A DNA stretch of 64,000 nucleotides from JAAZNO01 sp964508025 (GTDB lineage: Bacteria > Chloroflexota > Anaerolineae > B4-G1 > SLSP01), in contig CAZDSF010000011.1 in NCBI GenBank assembly GCA_964508025.1, positions 1 through 64,000 of the forward strand, written 5' to 3'. Positions 23,413-31,506 of the stretch are shown here, in pieces (positions within the stretch are counted from its first letter, which is position 1; the number at the start of each line of letters is the position of its first letter). The notes beneath the pieces are model-generated. The model saw nothing but the letters and a program-made list of their open reading frames with translations, had not been told where the DNA came from and did no database searches. The position numbers and the translations under genes are program-made.

Positions 23413-25500
23413 ATGAAGAAGCTATGTCCCATCATCGTGGGCTTCTGTCTGTTGCTGACATTGACGCTGGTCATGACTGCCGTGGCGCAAGGGCAGGCCC
23501 CTGTGTTGCGCATTCTCGGCGAGCCGGCGCCCGGCCCCAACGCCGAAGTGCTGGTTTCGGTGCTCGATCCCAATGTTGGGCGCAATCTGGCAGATCTGAC
23601 CGCATCGAATTTCGCCATCCAGCTTTCTGGCGAAGCGGCGCCGCTGACCAGTGTGACGCCGGAGACCGGCGGGGTGGCGGTGGTGATGGTGCTGGATCGC
23701 GGCGGTATTGCGCGCCGCAATGATCCGCGCATCGGGCGCGCTGTAGACCTGGCGGGCGCGCTCCTTGATCGCCTCAATGTGGATGGATCGCCCAATGCTG
23801 ACATGGTGGCGTTTGTGGGCATCCGTGGGCGCGAAGATGGCGGCTTGACGCCGCTGGTCCCTTTCACCGACCGTGATCCTAACCTGATTCGCAATGAATT
23901 TGACGCCCTGCGCACGGAAGTCGTGCCGGAAGTCACGCCGCTGTACGACGGTATTGACCGCGCCATCGAGTGGCTCACGCAGAACCCCAGCGCGCAAGTG
24001 CAGGCGCAATTGCAGAGCCGCCGCGCCATGATTGTGGTTTTCTCCGATGGTATAGATCGCCAGTTCAGCAGCGAAGCTTATGAGACGGTCATCATCAACA
24101 AATGTCAACAGGCCGGTATTTTGCTGTATGCGGTGCGGATGGGTGGCGGCGCGACCGATGCCGATAATCTGCAGGCGTTGGCGACGCAGACCAACGGACG
24201 CTATATTACCCACGAGCCGGCGAACAACGAGCAAGTCCTGGCGCTGTTCGATGATTTGGTCACGCTGCGCGCGACCTATCGCTTGCGCTTCCCCGTGCTC
24301 AAGCCCCAAGGGGATTACAAAGTCCGGGTGCTGTTGCAGGGCACGCCCATCGGTGACGCTTTCGCTGAGACGATGGTCGCTTCCAGGCTGCGTCCGCCCC
24401 GGCTCAGCCTGAACACGCTGCCGGAGAGCACCGTTGCTGTGGAGTATTCGAAGCCGGACGATGCCTTCCTGGCGCGCACGATTCCGCTGAGCGTGCAACT
24501 GCAATTCCCCGATGGCGAGACCCGCAACCCCGACGCGGTCTCGTATTACGCCAACGGCGCCTTGATTGGCACTTCCACAACGGCCCCAGATTACGCTTTT
24601 GAATGGAATGTGAGCAGCCTGGTGACGCCCACGCGCGAAGTGCAGAGCCGTGACTTCACCTTGCTGGCTCGGACAACGGACGTGTATCTCGAAGCGGAAA
24701 TGGCAAGCCAACCGGTCAACGTGCGTGTGACGTGGCAAGCCAAAGAAGTCACCGTCGTGGAAGAGACCAGAGAGACGGTGAAGCAGAATTGGTGGATTAT
24801 TGTAATTTTAGGGCTGCTAGGGCTGGGGCTGGTGGTGCTGCTGATCTTGTTGATCAAGACGCGCGGCGAGCTGGGGCGCAAGGTGGTCGCGCCGGCGGCG
24901 GGCGCGATCAGCAAAATGACGCAGAAGATGAGCGCGGTCGGCCCGGCTTATGGCAAACTCGTGGTCATCCATGGTTCGTCCGCCGGTCAGGAATATCGTC
25001 TGGCTACGCCGCTGGTCAAGGTGGGGCGAGATGCGCAAGGCAACGATTTTGCCCTCTTCGATCAGTTCGTCTCCAATCCGCATTTCTCAATACGCCTGGA
25101 GCAGAATCAATACCTCATTGTGGATGAAGGGAGCACCAACGGTACTTTCCTCAATGGTGTGCAGCTGCGCCCCTCGCAGCCGGCGCCGTTGCAGCCGGAT
25201 GCCATCATCAAGGTGGGGAATACACAGCTGCAATTCAAGCGCCTGGGCGGCGAGACGCGGCGCGTGAGCGTGGAACCTCAGGCGCCCGGCAGTGCTTTCC
25301 CCGAAGCTGGGATTCCACCGACGCAGACGCCAGGAAAGCCCGCGGCGCCGGCGGCGCCTTATGGGCCAACCGTGATGGCGGATGATCTGCCGTTTTCCGG
25401 TGCTGCGCCTGGCGGGCCGCCGGCTGCGCCTTCGGGCGGCGCGGGGGCTTATGGGCCTACCGTATTGGCGGATGACCTGCCACCTAAAGGCAAACGCTAG
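23413..25500 (+). CDS. Secreted-VWA / transmembrane / FHA protein
   Basis: 695 residues. A signal peptide (1-26) leads to an extracytoplasmic VWA domain (about 75-290), whose MIDAS is degenerate (VLDRGGIAR instead of DxSxS). Beta-rich domains follow, then one transmembrane helix (about 460-482) and a cytoplasmic FHA domain (about 520-615) with VGRDAQGND and EGSTNGTFLNG. The Pro/Ala/Gly tail carries two copies of a Thr motif, YGPTVMADDLP and YGPTVLADDLP. The protein joins an outside adhesion-type domain to an inside phosphopeptide reader. AGGAGGAG precedes the ATG. Confidence 0.88.
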   Translation: MKKLCPIIVGFCLLLTLTLVMTAVAQGQAPVLRILGEPAPGPNAEVLVSVLDPNVGRNLADLTASNFAIQLSGEAAPLTSVTPETGGVAVVMVLDRGGIARRNDPRIGRAVDLAGALLDRLNVDGSPNADMVAFVGIRGREDGGLTPLVPFTDRDPNLIRNEFDALRTEVVPEVTPLYDGIDRAIEWLTQNPSAQVQAQLQSRRAMIVVFSDGIDRQFSSEAYETVIINKCQQAGILLYAVRMGGGATDADNLQALATQTNGRYITHEPANNEQVLALFDDLVTLRATYRLRFPVLKPQGDYKVRVLLQGTPIGDAFAETMVASRLRPPRLSLNTLPESTVAVEYSKPDDAFLARTIPLSVQLQFPDGETRNPDAVSYYANGALIGTSTTAPDYAFEWNVSSLVTPTREVQSRDFTLLARTTDVYLEAEMASQPVNVRVTWQAKEVTVVEETRETVKQNWWIIVILGLLGLGLVVLLILLIKTRGELGRKVVAPAAGAISKMTQKMSAVGPAYGKLVVIHGSSAGQEYRLATPLVKVGRDAQGNDFALFDQFVSNPHFSIRLEQNQYLIVDEGSTNGTFLNGVQLRPSQPAPLQPDAIIKVGNTQLQFKRLGGETRRVSVEPQAPGSAFPEAGIPPTQTPGKPAAPAAPYGPTVMADDLPFSGAAPGGPPAAPSGGAGAYGPTVLADDLPPKGKR

Positions 25501-25525
25501 CTGCTTTTTGAAAACGCTGGATATC

Positions 25526-25545
25526 ACAGATTGCCAGTAATCTGT
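25526..25545 (+). other. Small hairpin before the PP2C gene
   Basis: ACAGATT / AATCTGT, 7-base perfect stem with a 6-base loop, 16 bases before the start codon. Too weak to call as a terminator; its role is unknown. Confidence 0.3.
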
Positions 25546-25560
25546 ACAACGGAGGGGGGG

Positions 25561-26664
25561 ATGACGGCGGTGTCTGAAGCAACAGCATCCGGCGGATCGG
25601 TCGGCGCGGTGTCCGCCTCGCGTAGGTCGAAGGCGCGCTACCCCGGACTTGAGTCGTGGGGATTGACCGACGTGGGCCGCGAGCGCGATGTCAATGAGGA
25701 TGCCATCTATCCCGACCCTGTGGGCAGCAACCGCTTCTATCAGCCGCCGCCTGAAATCCTGGCGCGTAAAGGGCAGCTGTTGCTGGTGGCAGATGGCATC
25801 GGTGGTGAGCAAATCGGCAGCGCCGCCAGCCAGTGGGCGATCCGCCTGGCAGCGGAGCGTTACTATGAGTTGCCGGGTGATGATATCGTCGCTGACTTGC
25901 GCGAGGCGCTGCACCATGCCAATGCCGCGCTATACCGGTATCTGCAAAGCACCGGCGTCTCTCAGGCTGGCAGCACGATGGCTGCGGCGGTCGTGCATGA
26001 AGCCACGTTGTACATTGCCAATGTGGGCGATAGCCGGGTCTATCTTCTCCGCGATGGCGTGCTCTATCAACAGACGCGCGATCATACGCTGGCGCAGCAA
26101 AAGGCCGACCGGGGCGCGATAACGCAGGCGCAGGTGGCGGAAGATCCGGATGCCACGGTGCTCACCCGGGCGCTGGGCGCGGCCCCTTCGGTGGTGGTGG
26201 ATATGTTCCGCCCGTTGCCGTTGGCGGTGGGCGATATGGTGTTACTTTGTTCCGATGGCCTCTACGATATGGTGCCCGATGCCGAAATCACCCGCCTGGC
26301 GCTCAGCGCCGCGCCGCGTCGCGCCGTGGAGCGGCTGATCGAGGCGGCGAATCTTCAGGGGGGCTATGATAACATCGCGGTAATTGTGGCGCGATTGGGC
26401 GGCGGCGCTGCTGCCGCGCCCGCGCTGCCCTCGACGGGTTATATCGCCACGCTACGTGAGGATCTGGCGCGGCTGACCCCATCGCAGCGGCGAACATTGC
26501 TGCTTGGGATGTTGATTATTGCCCTGATCGTTTTTGTCCTGGCGTTCTGGTTCGGCTGGCATCTGTACGCGCCCGCTGCCCCGACGGCGGCCGGCCCGGC
26601 GGCGTTGCCGGCAGCAATGTCGCCGTTATCGGCTTTGATTTCGGTCGCAAAAGGGAGGCTGTGA
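25561..26664 (+). CDS. Membrane-tethered PP2C-type Ser/Thr phosphatase
   Basis: 367 residues. Cytoplasmic PP2C domain (about 35-285) with the metal-binding motifs DVNEDA, LVADGIGGEQIG, NVGDSRVYL, LCSDGLYDM and GGYDNIAVIV. One C-terminal membrane helix (about 312-335) is followed by a short Pro/Ala tail outside. Expected to reverse phosphorylation by the clustered kinases at the membrane. GGAGG lies directly upstream of the ATG at 25561. The TGA overlaps the ATG of the VWA gene (26664), indicating coupling. Confidence 0.92.
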   Translation: MTAVSEATASGGSVGAVSASRRSKARYPGLESWGLTDVGRERDVNEDAIYPDPVGSNRFYQPPPEILARKGQLLLVADGIGGEQIGSAASQWAIRLAAERYYELPGDDIVADLREALHHANAALYRYLQSTGVSQAGSTMAAAVVHEATLYIANVGDSRVYLLRDGVLYQQTRDHTLAQQKADRGAITQAQVAEDPDATVLTRALGAAPSVVVDMFRPLPLAVGDMVLLCSDGLYDMVPDAEITRLALSAAPRRAVERLIEAANLQGGYDNIAVIVARLGGGAAAAPALPSTGYIATLREDLARLTPSQRRTLLLGMLIIALIVFVLAFWFGWHLYAPAAPTAAGPAALPAAMSPLSALISVAKGRL

Positions 26665-27923
26665 TGGCTGATGCGATTGCCCTGACCGTGCAGACTAACA
26701 AGCCTGTCTTCCCTGTCACTGAGGGTCAGCAGCTCGTCTATGTCTTCATTGAGGCGTTGCCCACGGATACGCTTGCTGCGGTGCAGATGCCGTTGAATTT
26801 CAGCCTGGTTCTGGATCACAGCGGTTCGATGATGGGGGCGAAGATGGAGAACCTCAAGGCCGCGGCGCATCTGGCGGTAGATGAAATGACGCCCCAGGAT
26901 TTGGCTTCGGTGGTGGTTTTCGATGATTCGGTGCAGGTGGTTGTCCCCAGCCAGCCGGTGAGCGATCCGACGGGTATCAAAGCGCGAATCGGTAAGATTC
27001 GCGCTGAGGGCGGCACGCGCATCTCGCGCGGGATGCGGGCCAGTCTGGACGAGCTCGCCAAGGGCATCCGCCCGGATCGCGTGAGCCGCATGTTGTTGCT
27101 GACCGATGGCGAGACTTACGGCGATGAGGATGCGTGCCGGCAGCTGGCTGCCGAGGCAGGGCGTCAGGGCATCGCTATCACGGCGCTGGGATTGGGCGAG
27201 GGATGGAATGAGACGCTGTTGGACGCGATCGCGCAAGCCAGCGGCGGCGCCTCCGATTTTATCCCGGAGGGGCAGCCCGATGTGGTGCGGGAGACTTTTC
27301 GCGGGCAGGTGCGCAGCGCGCAACGCACGGTGGTGCAGAATGCAACGCTGCTGTTGCGTTTGAGCGGCGGCGTTTTGCCGCGCGCTGTGTGGCGCGTAAC
27401 GCCGTTGATTGGCTTGCTGGGACATCGCGCACTCTCGGATCGGGATGTGCAGGCCCCGTTGGGCGATATGGAGCGCGGGCAGGGTCAGAGCTTGCTGGTG
27501 GAGTTGCTCGTGCCGCCGCTCGCGCCCGGCGCGTATCGCCTGGCGCAGGCTGAAGTCGCTTATGATGTGGCGGCGTTGAATCTGCACAACGAGAAGGTCC
27601 GAAGCGACATTGTGCTATCCTTCTCTGCGAATCCACTGGAAACTGCGGCGGTTAATGCGCAGGTGATGAATATCGTCGAAAAGGTCACGGCGCACAAGTT
27701 GCAGACCCGCGCGCTGGAGGAGGCTGCGCTTGGCAACATTGCGGGCGCCACACAGAAGCTGCGCGCTGCGGCGACGCGCTTGCTGGATCTCGGCGAGCAC
27801 GATCTGGCGGAAGTGGCCCGGCAGGAGGCCGCGCGCCTGGAGCAGGGCCAGGGGCTATCCGCGCACGGAACGAAGAAGCTCCGTTACGAGACTCGCAAAT
27901 TGACCCAGAAATTGGATGAGTGA
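26664..27923 (+). CDS. Cytosolic VWA-domain protein
   Basis: 419 residues with no signal peptide or membrane helix. The VWA domain (about 40-220) has an intact metal-ion-dependent adhesion site: LDHSGSMMG (51-59), a conserved Thr in GGTRISRGM and LLLTDGETYGDE. The C-terminal half is beta-rich, then helical. VWA proteins coupled to PP2C and Ser/Thr kinases are known from TerY-type triads. AAAGGGAGG precedes the ATG, which overlaps the phosphatase stop by one base. Confidence 0.9.
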   Translation: MADAIALTVQTNKPVFPVTEGQQLVYVFIEALPTDTLAAVQMPLNFSLVLDHSGSMMGAKMENLKAAAHLAVDEMTPQDLASVVVFDDSVQVVVPSQPVSDPTGIKARIGKIRAEGGTRISRGMRASLDELAKGIRPDRVSRMLLLTDGETYGDEDACRQLAAEAGRQGIAITALGLGEGWNETLLDAIAQASGGASDFIPEGQPDVVRETFRGQVRSAQRTVVQNATLLLRLSGGVLPRAVWRVTPLIGLLGHRALSDRDVQAPLGDMERGQGQSLLVELLVPPLAPGAYRLAQAEVAYDVAALNLHNEKVRSDIVLSFSANPLETAAVNAQVMNIVEKVTAHKLQTRALEEAALGNIAGATQKLRAAATRLLDLGEHDLAEVARQEAARLEQGQGLSAHGTKKLRYETRKLTQKLDE

Positions 27924-28194
27924 GAAGTTCTGCCAGATAGCCATTTTTTATTCAAGGAAAAATATTTCACTATAAAGACACAGAGAGCGCAGATATTTTT
28001 CTTGAATTTCTCCGTGTTAGTAGCCACGCCAACGAGACAAAAACGACTAAGCGACCATTTTTCAAGGAGCGTTATTGAACCTGCGGGACAGCCCCGCAGA
28101 TGAAGAGCATTAACGGAGAGGCGGAGAGGCGCAGAGGTTTTCTTCATTCATCCTTCCGCCTTCAGCCTTCATAATTTTCATGAGGAGGGATGCC
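27924..28194. other. Intergenic leader before the zinc-ribbon/FHA gene
   Basis: 271 bases without a gene. It holds a small hairpin CTGCGGG / CCCGCAG (about 28080-28098), AT-rich stretches near 27940-28010, and the word TCCTTCCGCCTTCAGCCTTC (28151-28170), which recurs exactly before the gene at 51874. Confidence 0.5.
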
Positions 28195-29157
28195 ATGCCT
28201 ATCTGTTCTACTTGTGGTTCGCGGCAGCCGGATGGGGCTGCGTTCTGTGATGAGTGCGGGGCGGCATTGAGCGCGCCGCCGATTGCATCGCCCATGGCGG
28301 GGATGGGCGGCGCGCCGGGCGGAATTCCGACGGTTGTCGCCTCGTTGTGCCCGGTTTGCGACGCGCAGGTTGCGCCAGGCGAGCTGTTCTGCAACAGCTG
28401 CGGCGCTTCCATTGGCGGCGCGCCTGGGCTGCCCTCCGCCTCGGAGGTGCCGCCAACTATGGCCGCGCCAGCTATGGCGGCGCCATCCATGGCGGCGTCT
28501 TGCGTCAATTGCGGCGCGGCGCTGGAACCGGATAGCGCCTTCTGTGATATGTGCGGGTCGCCCGTTCAGGCGGCGCCGCCGGCTTTTATAGCCCCCGCCC
28601 CGCCAGCGTATGCACCACCAGCGTATGCACCACCAGCGTATGCACCGCCGGCGTATACGCCGCCGGCATTCGCGGGCGAGTATCCATCCACGGTGATGTC
28701 CGCGCCGCCCGGCCCGGCCTCGTATCCGGCTTCTGCGCCTGGTCAGGCTTCGTTTCCGGCGACTCCACCCGCGCCGCCGAGCTACCCACAGCCTGTCCCG
28801 CAGGCGCCGGCGTATGTCCCGCCGCCGGTTGCGCCGCGCGGACGCCTGGTGGTGCAAGGCTCGAACGTCTCGCTGCCGTTCCCGGCGGGTAGGACGGAGA
28901 TTATCGTGGGACGCGAAGATCCCGTCAGCGGCGTCTTCCCCGATATTGACCTGACCGATCACGGCGGTGATGAGGGCGGCGTCTCGCGGCAACACGCGCG
29001 GATCTTCATCCAGGGAGAGCGTTTTCTGATCGAGGACCTCAACAGCACGAACTTCACCTTCGTCAATCAGCAGAAGCTCGCGCCCCGGCAGCCGCAGCCC
29101 CTCGCCAGCGGTGATGAGGTGCGCTTTGGGCGTGTCAAACTGGTGTTTCAGGCGTAG
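28195..29157 (+). CDS. Triple zinc-ribbon / FHA protein
   Basis: 320 residues, cytosolic. Three double-CxxC zinc ribbons are in the first 125 residues (CSTCG...CDECG, CPVCD...CNSCG, CVNCG...CDMCG). A flexible Pro/Ala/Tyr linker (about 128-215) contains a tandem PPAYA repeat. The FHA domain is about 218-318, with VGREDP, SRQHARIF and NSTNFTFVN (the usual NG is NF). It may be an adaptor linking phosphothreonine partners to zinc-ribbon partners. AGGAGG precedes the ATG at 28195; an ATG at 28180 overlaps that site. Confidence 0.88.
   Translation: MPICSTCGSRQPDGAAFCDECGAALSAPPIASPMAGMGGAPGGIPTVVASLCPVCDAQVAPGELFCNSCGASIGGAPGLPSASEVPPTMAAPAMAAPSMAASCVNCGAALEPDSAFCDMCGSPVQAAPPAFIAPAPPAYAPPAYAPPAYAPPAYTPPAFAGEYPSTVMSAPPGPASYPASAPGQASFPATPPAPPSYPQPVPQAPAYVPPPVAPRGRLVVQGSNVSLPFPAGRTEIIVGREDPVSGVFPDIDLTDHGGDEGGVSRQHARIFIQGERFLIEDLNSTNFTFVNQQKLAPRQPQPLASGDEVRFGRVKLVFQA
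28606..28668 (+). repeat. 15-base tandem repeat encoding PPAYA
   Basis: Four copies of a 15-base unit, CCACCAGCGTATGCA and variants, inside the linker of the zinc-ribbon/FHA gene. In-frame, so copy number can change without frameshift. Confidence 0.8.
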
Positions 29158-29300
29158 GGAGCGGGGGAGCAAGGGAGCGGAGGAGCAAGGGAGCTGGGGA
29201 GCTGGGGAGCAAGGGAGCTGGGGAGATAGGGTGTTTGTTACCCATTACCCATCACCCATCACTTTTTGACTCCTGACTCCTGACTTTTCTCATGGAAGGA
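29158..29300 (+). repeat. G-rich / CCATTACCC / TGACTCC composite leader before a kinase gene
   Basis: About 70 bases of GGGAGCAAGGGAGCTGGGGA words, then CCCATTACCCATCACCC, then GACTCCTGACTCCTGAC, ending at the ribosome site of the kinase gene at 29309. The same order of elements precedes the kinase gene at 38016, and G-rich plus TGACTCC parts precede the one at 46391. Confidence 0.7.
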
Positions 29301-29308
29301 GCGCATTT

Positions 29309-31135
29309 ATGGTATTAAAGCCCGATGATATTTTGCAGGGGCGTTATCGCGTTGAGTTCCCGCTGGGACAGGGCGGTATGGGCGCGGTGTATCGGGCGGT
29401 GGATACACGGCTCAACGTCCTGGTGGCGATCAAAGAGATGTTCCCGCAGCCTGATCTGGACGCAAACACGCTGGCGCAGCTGCGGCAGCAATTCCAGCAA
29501 GAGGCGTTGGTGCTGGCGCGTTTGCAGCATCCCAACCTGGTGCGGGTGACGGATTTCTTCGAGGAGCGCGGCAACGCCTACCTGGTGATGGATTTCGTCA
29601 GCGGACACAGTCTGGCGCAGTACATCGAGAGCTGGGGGGCGATTCCAGAGCAGCAGGCGTTGGCTTGGGCGGGAGAGCTGTTGGATGCGCTCGCGTATTG
29701 CCACAGTCGCGGCATCATCCACCGGGATGTGAAGCCGCAGAACGTCATCATCCGCCCGGATGGGCACGCCGTACTGGTAGATTTTGGGCTGGTCAAGCTG
29801 TGGAATCCGGCAGATCCCAGCACTAAGACGATCATGCGCGGGATGGGCACGCCGGAGTATTCTCCACCGGAGCAATACGACGCGGGGATTGGACACACGG
29901 ATGCACGCAGCGACGTGTACAGCATGGGCGCTACGTTGTATCACGCGCTCACCGGGCAGACGCCGCCTACCGCGACGCTGCGCATGGCGGATCCCGAGCA
30001 GTTTCTCAAAGCGTGGGGGCAGGTCAAGGGCGTGAGCCAGCGGACGCAGGCGGCGATTTTCCGGGCGCTGGAGCTCTCGCGTGCCCAACGTTGGCAGAGC
30101 ACGGTGGAAATGGCGGCGGGTCTGGGCGTCTCCGTCCGCGCCTGGACGCCGCAGACCGATACCGGGCCGCGGCAGAGCGAAAAGGTTGCCACGGGGACCG
30201 CCCGGATGGAGGCTGGCGCCGGAACCGGCCCGAGGCCGCAGGCAGCGGCTTCTCAGCCGACGCCGCGCGCGGCGACATCCCAGCCGGCATCGAAGCGCAA
30301 GGGCATTCCTGTGTGGATTTGGGGTGTAGCGGCGTTGTTGGTGCTGGTGCTCATCGCGGGCGGCGCGGTGCGGGCGGCGCGGCTGGGTGTTTTTGGCAAT
30401 GCCAGGTCGGCGCCCACGGCGACGGCCACGCCATCTCCCTCTCCGACTGCAACGGAGATGGCGCCTGTGAAGGAAACGCCCTCTGCGACCGCGACTGCCA
30501 CGGCGGAGCCTACCGCTACCGGCACACCTGCTGCCACAGCCACGGGGGCGCCGCTGCCGCCGCCGGAGCTCACAGGCCCGGCGGATAACCAGAGCTTCTA
30601 TCCCACAGCGACTATCGAATTGACCTGGCGTTGGGCGCAACGGCTGGCTTTTGACCAGCGTTTTGCCGTCGTCGTCAGGAATACCGCCGGGCAGGAAATG
30701 TTCCGGCAATTGATCACCAATCCCGATGCGGCGTTGCAATACAGTTTCACGGCTGAGGCGCGGAATCTCGGTCTGGGGACGTACTCCTGGTTGATCCTGG
30801 TGGAGCAGCAGACGAGCGGACGTTGGGAGATAGCCGCCGAAAGCGCTACGCGCAGCTTCCGCATCGTCGAGCGGCCCACACCTACACCGACGCCACGACC
30901 CGCAACGGCGACGCCGACCACGCCGCCGCCAACGACGCAACCGCCGACCCAGGAGCCGACCCAGCCTCCAACCCAGCCGCCGACCCAGGAGCCGACCCAG
31001 CCTCCAACCCAGCCGCCGACCCAGGAGCCGACGCCGGAACCGACGCAGCCGCCCACACCGGAACCGACCCAGCCGCCAACGCAGGAGCCGACGCCGGAGC
31101 CAACAACCCCTCCTCCGCCGCCGCCGCCGCTGTAG
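29309..31135 (+). CDS. Transmembrane Ser/Thr protein kinase with Thr/Pro-rich extracytoplasmic region
   Basis: 608 residues. N-terminal Hanks-type kinase (about 10-275): glycine loop LGQGGMGAVYRA, ATP-anchoring K42, catalytic HRDVKPQN (H138-D140) and DFGLVK (D158), GTPEYSPPEQY activation-segment end. One membrane helix (about 335-357). Outside is a Thr/Pro linker, a beta-sandwich-like segment (about 415-520, PPELTGPADNQSF and ELTWRW) and a PTQ-rich tail. It should phosphorylate Ser/Thr on cytosolic partners such as the FHA proteins. One of five kinases here with the same N-terminal plan. Confidence 0.94.
   Translation: MVLKPDDILQGRYRVEFPLGQGGMGAVYRAVDTRLNVLVAIKEMFPQPDLDANTLAQLRQQFQQEALVLARLQHPNLVRVTDFFEERGNAYLVMDFVSGHSLAQYIESWGAIPEQQALAWAGELLDALAYCHSRGIIHRDVKPQNVIIRPDGHAVLVDFGLVKLWNPADPSTKTIMRGMGTPEYSPPEQYDAGIGHTDARSDVYSMGATLYHALTGQTPPTATLRMADPEQFLKAWGQVKGVSQRTQAAIFRALELSRAQRWQSTVEMAAGLGVSVRAWTPQTDTGPRQSEKVATGTARMEAGAGTGPRPQAAASQPTPRAATSQPASKRKGIPVWIWGVAALLVLVLIAGGAVRAARLGVFGNARSAPTATATPSPSPTATEMAPVKETPSATATATAEPTATGTPAATATGAPLPPPELTGPADNQSFYPTATIELTWRWAQRLAFDQRFAVVVRNTAGQEMFRQLITNPDAALQYSFTAEARNLGLGTYSWLILVEQQTSGRWEIAAESATRSFRIVERPTPTPTPRPATATPTTPPPTTQPPTQEPTQPPTQPPTQEPTQPPTQPPTQEPTPEPTQPPTPEPTQPPTQEPTPEPTTPPPPPPPL
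30941..31048 (+). repeat. 36-base tandem repeat encoding PPTQEPTQPPTQ
   Basis: About three copies of a 36-base unit near the 3' end of the kinase gene, followed by diverged copies to 31110. The unit keeps the reading frame and encodes an extended, disordered extracytoplasmic tail. Confidence 0.8.
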
Positions 31136-31156
31136 AGTTTCTAGTGTAATAGGTTT

Positions 31157-31206
31157 GTAGTAAGGCGCTTCAGCACCGTCAACGCCGCGCTGAAGCGCAT
31201 CACTAC
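31157..31206 (+). repeat. REP-like palindrome after the kinase gene
   Basis: GCGCTTCAGC (31165-31174) / GCTGAAGCGC (31189-31198) with outer GTAGT / ACTAC, an 18-base imperfect stem around a 14-base loop. No U run follows, so it looks more like a dispersed palindromic element than a simple terminator. The rest of 31136-31506 shows no gene. Confidence 0.55.
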
Positions 31207-31506
31207 GAGCATATCTACATTAACAAGGGGCGAAAATACTGGATCCCTCGATGATTTCTTTGAAGCGAGAGGATATGGGGAGATAGCAGTTGTGAGCACG
31301 CAGTGCGCTTGCGACCGCCTATCTCTTCGGGTTCCTGGTGGCAATCTCGAAGCGTGATTTATCATGGTGTTGGCGTTTTGAGCTGCTGAGATTGTCGCCT
31401 TTGAATGTGCCGTGAGTGCATTCTCAGAGCGCTTGCCCAGCGATCGTGCAATGGCACTTCGAGAAGCATTTGCGGCGATTTAGACAATTCTCAAAGGAGG
31501 GAGATC

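Noticed and set aside
29315..30940. Long minus-strand open frame opposite the first tandem kinase
   Set aside because: Antisense shadow of a convincing kinase gene; composition is artefactual (Arg, His, Pro).
30941..31110. CRISPR or mobile repeat
   Set aside because: The 36-base units are contiguous, in frame and coding for PTQ repeats; there are no spacers.
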